Assembly (NCBI GenBank): GCA_012960505.1
Contig: DUBC01000025.1
Coordinates: 1-61,738, forward strand
Direction of reading: 5' to 3'
Source: Verrucomicrobiales bacterium
GTDB taxonomy: Bacteria; Verrucomicrobiota; Verrucomicrobiia; Verrucomicrobiales; DEV007
Length of the DNA: 61,738 nucleotides
How positions within the stretch are numbered: position 1 is the first letter of the stretch; every line of letters begins with the position of its first letter. Made by a program: the position numbers and the translations under genes. Below are positions 41,515-50,178 of the stretch, piece by piece. The notes under the pieces were generated by a model. The model worked only from the letters and a program-made list of their open reading frames with translations, did no database searches and was not told the DNA's origin.

Positions 41515-42771
41515 TCAGGACTGGATGATCAGAGGTGACTCGTCAATGGCGTTGCGTCCGGATTTTCTGAACGGCCTGGGCAAAGGTTGGGGGATTCCTT
41601 TGTCATCAATCGTTCTGCAATAAACCGTATACTCTCCCGGCTCAATGTCTTCGAGTACTGTTGCCCAGTGTGCGATTGTGTAGCGCATGGGCCAGTGCTT
41701 TGGTTTCCCTTTTTCCGTGAAAAATCTCACGTTCTTAGGCAATTTCCCTTCGGGGAGCTCTCCTCCCCAGTCGTTCGGAGCGGGTAGGATCTTTGCGTCT
41801 TTCCAAGGCGCTTTTGTGAAGTAAGGATCTTCTTTTGGCCACTCTTTGTTTTTCGGTTTGATCCATACCTGAACCTTACTTAGTCCACCGACTCCGACCT
41901 GTGCTACCCCGGTCACTGGAACGGTCTGACCTTTCTTAGCTGTGTCCGGTTTATGGATAAATAGGCTCATCGTTTTCATCCAACTGTCGATGTCATTATT
42001 TCCATCAGCGTAAGTGTCGTTCGCGGCGGGTTCATTAGTGAGAAATACTGATTTTAACCATTTTACGGATTTGAATCCGTAAGCTTCAGGGACAATCATG
42101 CGGACTGGGCCTCCACGCTTTCCGCTTAACCATTGTCCATTCAATTTGTAGCAAAGAATGACGGGGTGGTCTCCGGGAGGGTCTTCAAGTATTCGGCCAA
42201 TAGGTAACGAGCTTTGGAACTTTTGTTTTGGGTCATTGTTGTGATGACCATAATAGAATGCGCGGCGAATATTTTCTTTGGGTTTTGATTTCCAGATCAC
42301 ATCGCGTAGAGGGACGCCTTCCCACAACCCCATGCCTAGGGGTGTTTGCATGTTGTTGCAGGTCATGACTTTTAAGAACTTCACCGATTTCTCGTCAGCT
42401 AACTTCATGAGATCTTTAAAAGACAGAGCAGTATTTATTTCCCGAGACATTGGACTTTCAACCTTAGTGTTGCTGTCCGGATCAGGAATGATGTCGAGGC
42501 GCCATGTTTTGCGTTCCATGCCGATTTTAAGACGCTCTTCTAGGGGCAATTTGTAGGGAAGGGGGTTCCCTCTTTCCACGGTTTCAAATTCTTTACTTGG
42601 AGTCAGGTATTCTGAGTCTGGATCATCGGCCGGTGAGCTCTTTGGATCATTGGCCTTAAGTGATTCTGCTGTTATTGCTGCGGCTCCACTGAGGCCCAGC
42701 CCTATCAGGTATCGACGCGTGACCTGGTTATGCTGGTTATAGATTTCAGGTGAGATGTTCGGCCTTTTCAT
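41515..42771 (-). CDS. Tat-exported molybdopterin oxidoreductase (sulfite oxidase-like)
   Basis: A ~418-residue protein. The start at 42771 is preferred, placing a Tat signal (TRRYLIGLGLSGAAAI) about 20 residues in. The Mo-pterin domain shows LKVMTCNNMQTPLGMGLW, with the candidate Mo-ligand Cys, and GGPVRMIVPEAYGFKSVKWL. A C-terminal sulfite-oxidase dimerisation-like domain follows (GVAQVGVGGLSKVQVWIKPK; MRYTIAHWATVLEDIEPGEY). By family it would catalyse a two-electron oxidation or reduction of a small substrate in the periplasm. The substrate is unknown, and no electron-carrier gene is adjacent. Confidence 0.88.
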   Translation of the reverse strand: MKRPNISPEIYNQHNQVTRRYLIGLGLSGAAAITAESLKANDPKSSPADDPDSEYLTPSKEFETVERGNPLPYKLPLEERLKIGMERKTWRLDIIPDPDSNTKVESPMSREINTALSFKDLMKLADEKSVKFLKVMTCNNMQTPLGMGLWEGVPLRDVIWKSKPKENIRRAFYYGHHNNDPKQKFQSSLPIGRILEDPPGDHPVILCYKLNGQWLSGKRGGPVRMIVPEAYGFKSVKWLKSVFLTNEPAANDTYADGNNDIDSWMKTMSLFIHKPDTAKKGQTVPVTGVAQVGVGGLSKVQVWIKPKNKEWPKEDPYFTKAPWKDAKILPAPNDWGGELPEGKLPKNVRFFTEKGKPKHWPMRYTIAHWATVLEDIEPGEYTVYCRTIDDKGIPQPLPRPFRKSGRNAIDESPLIIQS

Positions 42772-42819
42772 TGGAGAAGGGGATACTAGTGTCCAATGAT
42801 TCACTGAGAAGAGATTCAA

Positions 42820-43633
42820 TGTAAAGGAAATGTTGATCAGGTCCTCTTGAGCGCGTCTTGCATTGAATCGATTCGATTGATTGGTTTATTATCAATTATA
42901 TGGATTCCTTTGTAATTAATGAATAAAGAAAAGACAGGGCTAATTGGATTGGACTTGGTTCGTACTGCAGTTAACGAGAGATTAATTGAGTCCTGATTGC
43001 AAGTGGTCGGCTATGATGTCCGGACCGTGTCTATGTACAGATGACGAAGGAATTCTTGCCGGGCATTACCGAGTTTCCTGGGTCTTTTCATTGTGACCCT
43101 CCTGGCAGGAATGATGAGGTCATTCTAGAGCCCTGAACATTACCTGTGGGTACATTGCCTTCGACAAGAAAGAAGTGGTTTACGAATATAAATTTTGAGA
43201 TTTTGTGCGCCGTCAAGAATGTCATATATAGGTTTTGGCCTCTCATGGCTTGCAGTTGCTTTTATGGCATTCGGGTTCATGTACATGCTAAAGCCGTGAT
43301 TAGGTGTAAGTATTTGACTCTCAATATTTAGCACCACTTTGAACGGATTTCAGTGATGTTTTAGGCTCAAGACACTTTGGAATTTTCCTGAAAACCTCCA
43401 CGAAATCAGGAAAATAACCAAAGCGTCTTAACCTTAAACTAAGAACGGTATAACAATACAATAATCAGATGAACCCAGTGTTAATTCTGTCTTCTCGAGA
43501 GTATTTAAAATGCCTTGAGACATAGATTTTTGTGGAACTTTTGTTATATTTGGTAAAATTTTACTTATTTTTTCAGTTTGAGGACTCGGACATACTGGTG
43601 CATACGTTCAAATGAGATGATGCTTTCTCTTTA
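42820..43633 (+). other. Long gene-free region
   Basis: About 800 bp separate the oxidoreductase gene from tRNA-Ser. Short frames of 60-65 codons occur on both strands at 43140-43337 but have no start context or protein-like features. One clear structure is the inverted repeat at 43382-43415. I see no promoter or RNA gene that I can defend. Confidence 0.5.
43382..43415 (+). repeat. 10-bp inverted repeat in gene-free region
   Basis: ATTTTCCTGA (43382-43391) pairs perfectly with TCAGGAAAAT (43406-43415) around a 14-base loop. No T-run follows, so an intrinsic terminator is not obvious. Confidence 0.6.
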
Positions 43634-43721
43634 GGAGGGGTGGCAGAGCGGTTGAATGCACCAGTCTTGAAAACTGGCAGGCTGAAAGGTCTCGTGGGTT
43701 CGAATCCCACCCCCTCCGCCA
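43634..43721 (+). tRNA. tRNA-Ser (TGA)
   Basis: Acceptor GGAGGGG pairs with CCCCTCC (43711-43717). The D-arm is GGCAGAGCGGTTGAATGCACC, the anticodon TGA lies in CAGTCTTGAAAACTGG, and a long variable arm is followed by GGTTCGAATCC. CCA is encoded at 43719-43721. The long variable arm and TGA anticodon identify a serine tRNA for UCA/UCN codons. Confidence 0.96.
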
Positions 43722-43792
43722 TCGAATTAGTTAAATTCTCAAGAGTCGAAGATCACGGTTGATTCAAGGCTTTGAATTGTTGATAGTTTTTT

Positions 43793-44539
43793 ATGTCCGA
43801 ATTTGTTGATAAAGTCGTAGTTGTTACCGGAGCCGGGCGTGGCATTGGCAACGGTATAGCAAAGCGCTTGGCTTCGAAGGGTGCTAAGGTCGCGGCATTG
43901 AGTCGTTCAATAGAAAATGCGCAGTCATGTGCTGATGCGTTGAACGCTGAATTTCCTGAATCTTCTAAACCTTATTCGGTCGACGTTTCTGATTTTGATG
44001 CGATGGCTGAAGTGGGGAAAAATGTTTTATCCGATTTTGGCAAAGTTGACGTGCTCGTTAATAATGCTGGTGTCACTCGTGACAATCTTATGCTTAGAAT
44101 GTCTGAGGAGGAATGGGACCTTGTCATTAATACAAATCTCAAAGGAGCATTTAATTCTGTTAAAGCATTTCAGCGGAGCCTTTTAAAACAGAACGGAGCA
44201 CGCATCATAAACATTTCATCAGTGATTGGTCTGATAGGAAATGCGGGACAAGCGAATTATGCAGCGAGTAAGGCTGCCCTCATAGGATTGACCAAATCTC
44301 TTGCGCGAGAATTTGCTAGTCGAGCAGTGACGGTCAATGCGATTGCTCCGGGATTTATTGTAACAGATATGACTGATGCGCTTTCCGAAGAATTGCGCGA
44401 AGGGATCAAGGCTAAAGTGCCGTTAGGTTCTTTGGGCGAAGTTGATGATGTCGCCGCTGCAGTTGAATATCTTGCCGGTGAGGGTGGACGCTATGTTACG
44501 GGGCAGGTGCTTATCGTTGACGGTGGTATGGTTATTTAA
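43793..44539 (+). CDS. fabG: 3-oxoacyl-[acyl-carrier-protein] reductase
   Basis: A 248-residue classical SDR. The cofactor motif is VTGAGRGIGNGIA, NNAG is present (VLVNNAGVTRDNLML), and the catalytic Ser and YxxxK are in INISSVIG and YAASKAAL. The C-terminal IAPGFIVTDMT and YVTGQVLIVDGGMVI are characteristic of FabG. It reduces beta-ketoacyl-ACP with NADPH in fatty-acid elongation. No acpP or fabF is adjacent; pgl starts 11 bases downstream. A paralogous SDR function cannot be fully excluded. Confidence 0.9.
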   Translation: MSEFVDKVVVVTGAGRGIGNGIAKRLASKGAKVAALSRSIENAQSCADALNAEFPESSKPYSVDVSDFDAMAEVGKNVLSDFGKVDVLVNNAGVTRDNLMLRMSEEEWDLVINTNLKGAFNSVKAFQRSLLKQNGARIINISSVIGLIGNAGQANYAASKAALIGLTKSLAREFASRAVTVNAIAPGFIVTDMTDALSEELREGIKAKVPLGSLGEVDDVAAAVEYLAGEGGRYVTGQVLIVDGGMVI

Positions 44540-44550
44540 AGCTTTTTATT

Positions 44551-45213
44551 ATGCAGTTCATAGAGTCTTCTGACTTTGTAGGTGATGCGGTTAATATTAT
44601 CGCTTCCGCGCTTTCTGGTGAGAGTAATCGACCATATAGGATTTCCCTTTGCGGAGGAAGTACTCCTGAGCCTGTGTATCAAGCTTTAGCCGAAGTCCAG
44701 TTAGACTGGAGTAACATTGAAATTACCTTTGGTGATGAGAGGTGCGTTCCTCCGGACCATGAGGACAGTAATTTCAAGATGGCAAGTGGTTCTTTACTTA
44801 ATAAGGTTTCTTTGAATGAGATGAATATTTTGCGAATGAGAGGTGAACTCGATCCTGTCGATGCGGCTAGAGAGTACGAGGATTCTTTGCGACAAAGGTC
44901 AGAAACAGGAATTTATACGCATGACCTAATTCTTTTAGGCATGGGAGAGGATGGACACACCGCGTCACTTTTCCCGGGGACCAGTGCCCTCAATGAGAGT
45001 GATCGTTGGGTCGTTTCTAATCATGTCCCACAGAAGGAGGAGAGCAGAATTACTTTCACTTATCCAATAATTAATGCGGCTCGAAAAATTTTATTTCTGA
45101 TCAGAGGTGAGGATAAGAGGAGGATCGTTGATCATGTGCTTTCGGGGGAGTCTGATTTGCCGGTCTCATTGGTTGACCCTGAGGAAGGTTCAGTGATCTG
45201 GCTCCTTGATTAA
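44551..45213 (+). CDS. pgl: 6-phosphogluconolactonase
   Basis: A 220-residue DevB-type lactonase of the oxidative pentose phosphate pathway. SLCGGSTPEPVYQAL, ITFGDERCVPPDHEDSNFKMA and LLGMGEDGHTASLFPGTSAL are the signature blocks. It hydrolyses 6-phosphogluconolactone in the cytoplasm. It is co-directional with fabG, and its 3' end overlaps nadD by four bases tail to tail. No zwf or gnd is present in this window. Confidence 0.94.
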   Translation: MQFIESSDFVGDAVNIIASALSGESNRPYRISLCGGSTPEPVYQALAEVQLDWSNIEITFGDERCVPPDHEDSNFKMASGSLLNKVSLNEMNILRMRGELDPVDAAREYEDSLRQRSETGIYTHDLILLGMGEDGHTASLFPGTSALNESDRWVVSNHVPQKEESRITFTYPIINAARKILFLIRGEDKRRIVDHVLSGESDLPVSLVDPEEGSVIWLLD

Positions 45214-45797
45214 TTTTTAGGCTGATAGAGTTCGTTCTCATCGATAAAGTCCTTCACTTGTGGATTCAAAAGAGATGATGTTGATGGATCAGTTCTGAGG
45301 ACCTCTCGTACTGAGGTGCTGGAAGCTTCGTGGTGAAAGTCAATGAAGATGCTCCTAAAATCCTTCTTCGGTGCCGGGTCGTGGTCTTCTCTTGGAAAGA
45401 CAACGAAGGTGAGATCTTTTGAAAGTTTTTCAGGTTCTGCCCAGGTCTCAATCTTTTGCCACTGATCATTACCGATGATCCAGAAAATTTCCGATTGTGG
45501 AAATTCATTTCTGAAGTGATCGGCCGCTACCCATGAGTAAGAGGGTGATGGTCGGTCAATCTCCCATCGTGACACATCGATCCATTCGTGTTCTTTAGTT
45601 GCGATCTTAAGCATTTCTAGTCTCTGATCGGGAGAAGCTGAAGGGACATTATTTTTATGGGGAGACTTTAGGCAGGGAAGAAAAATGATCTTATCGAGAC
45701 CGATCGCTGATTTTGACTCTGTTGCGAGGCCGACATGACCAAGGTGCACTGGATCAAAGCTTCCCCCAAAAATTGCGATTTTAGATTTAACTGGCAT
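45210..45797 (-). CDS. nadD: Nicotinate-nucleotide adenylyltransferase
   Basis: A 195-residue nucleotidyltransferase with the motif IFGGSFDPVHLGHVGLA and FLPCLKSPHKNN. The C-terminal ISSTS-like motif is represented by EASSTSVREVLR. It adenylates nicotinate mononucleotide in NAD synthesis. Length matches NadD. It converges with pgl and lies downstream of the CysJ-like gene on the same strand. Confidence 0.93.
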   Translation of the reverse strand: MPVKSKIAIFGGSFDPVHLGHVGLATESKSAIGLDKIIFLPCLKSPHKNNVPSASPDQRLEMLKIATKEHEWIDVSRWEIDRPSPSYSWVAADHFRNEFPQSEIFWIIGNDQWQKIETWAEPEKLSKDLTFVVFPREDHDPAPKKDFRSIFIDFHHEASSTSVREVLRTDPSTSSLLNPQVKDFIDENELYQPKN

Positions 45798-45836
45798 TGC
45801 CTACTTTAGGCAATGTGTTGGTAATTCTCTTTGAGG

Positions 45837-46985
45837 TCAATAAACGTCTCTCCTGTACCGTTTATTGGCTTTCATTTGGCTAACATATTCTGCGGCCTCG
45901 TCTTCAGACTTGCCTCCGTGATCCATAATTATCTGATGCAGTGCCTTATCAACGTCTGGAGCCATTCTTTCAGCGTCTCCGCAAACGTAAAATATTGCTC
46001 CCCTTTCTAGGTACGACCAGAAGTGGACTCCTTCCTCAATGATTTTGTGCTGGACGTAGACCTTCTCGTCCTGGTCTCTTGACCAGGCAGTTGAAACTTT
46101 ACTGAGCGTGCCATCCTCTAAGAACTTTTCCCATTCGTCTTTGTAGAAGTAGCAGGTCTGTTCATGAATTTCGCCAAATATTAACCATGCATCGCCCTTG
46201 GCGCTAGTTTCCTTGCGCTCTTGAAGGAATGCCCTGAATGGAGCGATCCCTGTTCCCGGTCCGCACATGATGATGGGGACATCCTCGTCCGGCTCGGGTA
46301 GGCGGAACCCTTTCCCTGGGGTGATAAAACAGGGAATGTCAGAATTCTCAACGGCTCTTTCTGATATCCAGCTAGAGCATACGCCTTGGCGTTTTCTGTC
46401 ATGACTCTCGTACTCAACTACAGCGACAGTCAGATCTACTCTGTCAGGATGGTAAGCTAAGCTGGAAGCGATAGAGTAGAGTCGAACATTTAGTTTCTTG
46501 AGTAGACTGACAAATTCTGATGCTTCGAATTTTGCCTCTGGATTGGCTTGGAGAATGTCAATGATGTCACGTCCCCATAAATGATCTGCTAGATCTTTCT
46601 TTTTTTCAGGATCAAGAAGTGAAGAGAGTTCTACGTTTTCAGTTTTCTCCGCGATCGATCTTAGTAATTTTTTGTCAGGAGTTGTGATGATGTAGTTCTC
46701 AACTAAGGCCCTTGTCAGTGTGGTCTCTTCCTTTGCTGGGTTGAGTACAGTTTCATCGCCTGAGAAACCGAGAGTCTCAATTAACTCGTTGGCCAGAGTC
46801 GGGTCATTCTGGGCGAGGAGGGCAAGAGAATCGCCGGGAGTAAAACTGAGTCCTGATCCGAGGAGATCAATTTCAAGGTGCCATGTCCTTTTGGTTTCAC
46901 AGCCTTCGGTGAGTAGTTTTTTACTACTGATCCTTGCTAATAATGGGTTCTTCCGATTGAAAACGGGGGGTAGCGGTTCAGTCAT
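45837..46985 (-). CDS. CysJ-like FAD/NADPH reductase module without flavodoxin domain
   Basis: A ~382-residue diflavin-reductase-type protein. The start at 46985 (MTEPLPPVFNRKNP) is preferred over 47006. FAD-binding RLYSIASSL, the connecting domain, GVCSSWI and the NADP-binding GPGTGIAPFRAFLQER are present, ending with the canonical aromatic terminus YRRDVY. The N-terminal flavodoxin (FMN) domain of full CysJ is absent, and no flavodoxin gene is adjacent. It probably passes electrons from NADPH to a separate acceptor, perhaps a sulfite reductase encoded elsewhere. Confidence 0.85.
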   Translation of the reverse strand: MTEPLPPVFNRKNPLLARISSKKLLTEGCETKRTWHLEIDLLGSGLSFTPGDSLALLAQNDPTLANELIETLGFSGDETVLNPAKEETTLTRALVENYIITTPDKKLLRSIAEKTENVELSSLLDPEKKKDLADHLWGRDIIDILQANPEAKFEASEFVSLLKKLNVRLYSIASSLAYHPDRVDLTVAVVEYESHDRKRQGVCSSWISERAVENSDIPCFITPGKGFRLPEPDEDVPIIMCGPGTGIAPFRAFLQERKETSAKGDAWLIFGEIHEQTCYFYKDEWEKFLEDGTLSKVSTAWSRDQDEKVYVQHKIIEEGVHFWSYLERGAIFYVCGDAERMAPDVDKALHQIIMDHGGKSEDEAAEYVSQMKANKRYRRDVY

Positions 46986-47056
46986 AATACAATGATTATT
47001 TATCAATTAAAATAATTTATCATTGTGTATACAGCTTTTTTGCAAAGGACAGAAGC

Positions 47057-47902
47057 TTAAAGAATTTGATTTATAAAACGCTCAGTGTCGAATGTTTCAA
47101 AATCACTAACTTCTTCTCCAAGACCAATGAAGCGAGTCGCTATTCCAAGCTCATTTGCTATTGAGGCGACGATGCCTCCCTTGCCGCTCCCGTCCATTTT
47201 TGTCACAATTAAACCAGTAAGATCAGTGGTGGCATGAAATTCCTTTGCTTGGGAAAGAGCATTTGATCCGGTAGTGGCATCAACGACAAGGAGAACTTCG
47301 TGAGGCGCATTTTCGTTCATTTTGGATAATGTCCTCTTAATCTTTTTAAGTTCCTCCATCAAATTGTGCCTAGTGTGGAGTCTTCCGGCAGTATCACATA
47401 TTAAGAAATCTGCATCCGCATCGATTGCTGCAGAATGAGCGTCAAAGCATACTGAGGACGGATCCGTTTTGTATTCACCTTTGATGAGTGGGACATCGAT
47501 TCGAGTTGCCCAAATTTCTAACTGTTCGATTGCCGCTGCGCGGAAAGTGTCCGCGGCAGCGAGGATGACGCTGTGCCCCTTGGACTTTAATAGGCCTGCA
47601 AGCTTTGCGCTGGATGTGGTCTTTCCTGTGCCATTCACGCCAACGACAAGGATGACTTTGGGGCCTTCTTCGGAAGTGGTAATGTCAATTGAGTCAGTGG
47701 GGAGGATCGAGCGAATCTCACTGCGGCAAGCGTCGATGATGTCCTCGGGATTAATTGATTTTCTTTTTTCCTGGAGCACGTCCATTATTTGCATGGACAA
47801 TTGAACGCCGAGGTCACCGGATATGAGGGTTTCTTCTAGTTCGTCCCAGTCAAATTTTTCGCGGGAAAACTTATTGAGGATCCTTTTAAATAATCCAGCC
47901 AT
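47057..47902 (-). CDS. ftsY: Signal recognition particle receptor FtsY
   Basis: A 281-residue SRP-type GTPase. The P-loop is GVNGTGKTTSSAKLA (about 88-100), followed by LAAADTFRAAAIEQLEIWA, CDTAGRLHTRHNLMEELKKI, TKMDGSGKGG and FIGLGEEVSDFETFDTERFI. It consists essentially of the NG domains, lacking the long acidic N-terminal region of E. coli FtsY. It docks SRP-ribosome complexes to the membrane. It lies 21 bases downstream of nusB in a ribBA-ribH-nusB-ftsY run. Confidence 0.96.
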   Translation of the reverse strand: MAGLFKRILNKFSREKFDWDELEETLISGDLGVQLSMQIMDVLQEKRKSINPEDIIDACRSEIRSILPTDSIDITTSEEGPKVILVVGVNGTGKTTSSAKLAGLLKSKGHSVILAAADTFRAAAIEQLEIWATRIDVPLIKGEYKTDPSSVCFDAHSAAIDADADFLICDTAGRLHTRHNLMEELKKIKRTLSKMNENAPHEVLLVVDATTGSNALSQAKEFHATTDLTGLIVTKMDGSGKGGIVASIANELGIATRFIGLGEEVSDFETFDTERFINQIL

Positions 47903-47923
47903 ATCTAATTCAAAATTGTCTTG

Positions 47924-48340
47924 CTAGCGGAGTGGTCGGTCGAGCTTGTCCTTCATTTTGTCCAGAACGCCGTTCACGAAACTTCCTGAATCTTCTGTTC
48001 CAAACCTTTTAGAGATTTCGATTGCTTCATTAATGCATACGATTGGAGGCGCGTCATCTAGGTAGAACATCTCGTAAGTGGCAAGGCGAAGAACGTTTCT
48101 GTCAATGGTTGAGAGGCGCTTAAGTTCAAAGTTCTCCAGTTCAGGTTCTAGCTTCTTATCGATTTCTTCTAGCTTATCAAGCATACCTGATAGCAATTCT
48201 TTGGCGAACTTCTTGGCGCCTGCCGGAGCTATGCAAATGGAGAAGAATGCGTCAAAATCATCTGGCCCAAGTTCCTTATTGATGTCACGATTGAAAAGGA
48301 ACTGTATTGCGGCTTCTCTGCCGTCCCTTCTTTTACCCAT
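47924..48340 (-). CDS. nusB: Transcription antitermination protein NusB
   Basis: A 138-residue all-helical protein with RRDGREAAIQFLFNRDIN at the start and RNVLRLATYEMFYLDDAPPIVCINEAIEISKRFGTEDSGSFVNGVLDKM in outline at the end, the NusB signature. It acts with NusE in rRNA antitermination. It overlaps the ribH 3' end by eight bases, a common ribH-nusB coupling. Confidence 0.95.
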   Translation of the reverse strand: MGKRRDGREAAIQFLFNRDINKELGPDDFDAFFSICIAPAGAKKFAKELLSGMLDKLEEIDKKLEPELENFELKRLSTIDRNVLRLATYEMFYLDDAPPIVCINEAIEISKRFGTEDSGSFVNGVLDKMKDKLDRPLR

Positions 48341-48839
48341 TACTAGTGCTGGTCTTGCGATCCTTTATCGCGTTCAAGCTGGAAAAGAGTTCTGCCATAG
48401 TGACTGCTGATCTGGCTGCATTCTTGCCTCTGTTCTTATCTCCTTGGCATCTTTCTATGGCCTGCTCACGGTTTTCCGTGAGTAACACTTCATGGATGAT
48501 AGGGATGTTGTTCGCTAAGGCCAGGTTCTGAAGAGCAGTTGTCACTGATGATCCAACGAGCTCAGCGTGATCTGTTTCACCTTTAATTATGACTCCTAGA
48601 GCGATGATCGCATCGTTCGGATTATTTTCGATTAAGTGTTTAGCGCATACCGGAATTTCAAAGGCGCCGGGCACTCTGTACACGGGCACAGTGAGGCTTG
48701 GCATTATGCGTCTGAGCTCTTCGATAGTGGAATTGAGCAACGAGTTGATCAGTTCTTCGTTGTAGAGGCTCGCGACGATACTGATGGTGCGTCTTGTGCC
48801 TAGAGATCTTGGTTTTGGTGCGAGTGGGTTAGAGGACAT
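48333..48839 (-). CDS. ribH: 6,7-dimethyl-8-ribityllumazine synthase
   Basis: A 168-residue lumazine synthase. SIVASLYNEELINSLLNST, VPVYRVPGAFEIPVCAKHLI, AIIALGVIIKGETDHAELV and IIHEVLLTENREQAIER are the family blocks; the catalytic His is in TDHAE. It condenses ribitylaminouracil with dihydroxybutanone phosphate. It lies between ribBA and nusB in the same operon. Confidence 0.95.
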   Translation of the reverse strand: MSSNPLAPKPRSLGTRRTISIVASLYNEELINSLLNSTIEELRRIMPSLTVPVYRVPGAFEIPVCAKHLIENNPNDAIIALGVIIKGETDHAELVGSSVTTALQNLALANNIPIIHEVLLTENREQAIERCQGDKNRGKNAARSAVTMAELFSSLNAIKDRKTSTSNG

Positions 48840-48866
48840 CGAAATTGGAGTTAGATAGAGTTGGTT

Positions 48867-50072
48867 TTATAAATCGTGGCCAAGTTTTTCACGTTTGGTA
48901 TCTAAATATTTTTTGTTGTGAGGTGTGGGGCTCTGCTTAATTGGTATTTGCTCTATAATTTCTAATTTGTGGGCGTTTAGTCCAATAACTTTTTTGGGAT
49001 TGTTGGTCATGAGGCGAATCTTACGTACCCCCAAATCGTATAGGATCTGGGCACCGATACCATAGTCGCGGAGGTCACTAGGGAATCCAAGTTTTTCATT
49101 AGCTTCTACTGTGTCGTAGCCTTCTTCCTGTAGCTTGTATGCGTGTATCTTTGCTTTAAGTCCGATCCCTCTGCCTTCTTGCCTCATATATAGTAATATT
49201 CCGTTCTTTTCCTGCGATATCCTTTCCATGGCAACGTTCAGCTGGCCACCGCAATCACATCGTTGTGATCCAAAGACGTCGCCCGTCAAGCATTCGCTAT
49301 GAACTCGAACAATGACGGCCTTGTCCGGATTAATTTCACCCCTGACCAGTGCAAGATGTGTTTCTTCACCATAAGTGGATTGATACATATGAAGATTGAA
49401 GTCACCCCATCTGGTAGGAAGATTAATTGATTCAAGATGTTCAACGAGTCGCTCGCGCTTCCTTCGGTATTGGATGAGGCTTTCTATTGTGCCAATCTTT
49501 AGCCCGTGAACTTTTGCAATTTTTGTAAGATCTGATAGGCGGGCCATGCTGCCATCATCATTTAATATTTCGCATATGACAGCGGCTTCATTGTGTCCGG
49601 CCAAACGGGAAAGATCAGTTGCTGCTTCTGTATGTCCTGCTCGTCTTAGGACTCCTCCTGGCTTTGCTAGGAGAGGAAATATGTGGCCGGGCTGTACAAG
49701 GTCCTCGCCAATCGTGGCATCATCAGCGAGCAATTTGATGGTTTTGGCCCTATCTGACGCGCTGATTCCTGTTGTGATACCTCTCGCTGCATCTACAGAA
49801 ACAGTGAAATTTGTATTAAATGATTCTCTATTATTAGGAACCATCATAGGCAGTTCGAGTCGTAATGCGACTGACTCAGTGATAGGAGCACAAATTAAGC
49901 CGCGTCCAATTTTTGTCATAAAATTGACAATTTCAGGTGTAATGCATTGAGCGGAAACGATTAAGTCACCTTCATTTTCGCGATCTGCGTCATCCGTGAT
50001 GATGACCATTTTGCCGTCCCTTATATCGGAGACGATATCTTCGACCGGGCTGAAGGGGGATTCGTTGTTCAT
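48867..50072 (-). CDS. ribBA: Bifunctional DHBP synthase / GTP cyclohydrolase II
   Basis: A 401-residue fusion enzyme supplying both riboflavin precursors. The N-terminal RibB part has TDDADRENEGDLIVSAQ and GHTEAATDLSRLAG. The C-terminal RibA part has VRVHSECLTGDVFGSQRCDCGGQL with the zinc-binding Cys, and MRQEGRGIGLKAKIHAYKLQ. It heads the ribBA-ribH-nusB-ftsY run. The short upstream region shows no FMN-riboswitch-like conserved structure. Confidence 0.96.
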   Translation of the reverse strand: MNNESPFSPVEDIVSDIRDGKMVIITDDADRENEGDLIVSAQCITPEIVNFMTKIGRGLICAPITESVALRLELPMMVPNNRESFNTNFTVSVDAARGITTGISASDRAKTIKLLADDATIGEDLVQPGHIFPLLAKPGGVLRRAGHTEAATDLSRLAGHNEAAVICEILNDDGSMARLSDLTKIAKVHGLKIGTIESLIQYRRKRERLVEHLESINLPTRWGDFNLHMYQSTYGEETHLALVRGEINPDKAVIVRVHSECLTGDVFGSQRCDCGGQLNVAMERISQEKNGILLYMRQEGRGIGLKAKIHAYKLQEEGYDTVEANEKLGFPSDLRDYGIGAQILYDLGVRKIRLMTNNPKKVIGLNAHKLEIIEQIPIKQSPTPHNKKYLDTKREKLGHDL

Positions 50073-50178
50073 ATGAAATTAGCGGGACTATAGCATCAAT
50101 TTAAGAGTTGTGCTGAATCTCTGCATTCTGAAAAAAATCTTTTTTATGTGAGGTTAAGGGTTTATCTTAATTTATCAC

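Noticed and set aside
43140..43337. Overlapping 61- and 65-codon frames in the long gene-free region
   Set aside because: They mirror each other on opposite strands, lack start context and have no recognisable protein pattern.
50073..50178. FMN riboswitch upstream of ribBA
   Set aside because: The gap is only about 106 bp, AT-rich, and shows none of the conserved FMN-aptamer blocks.
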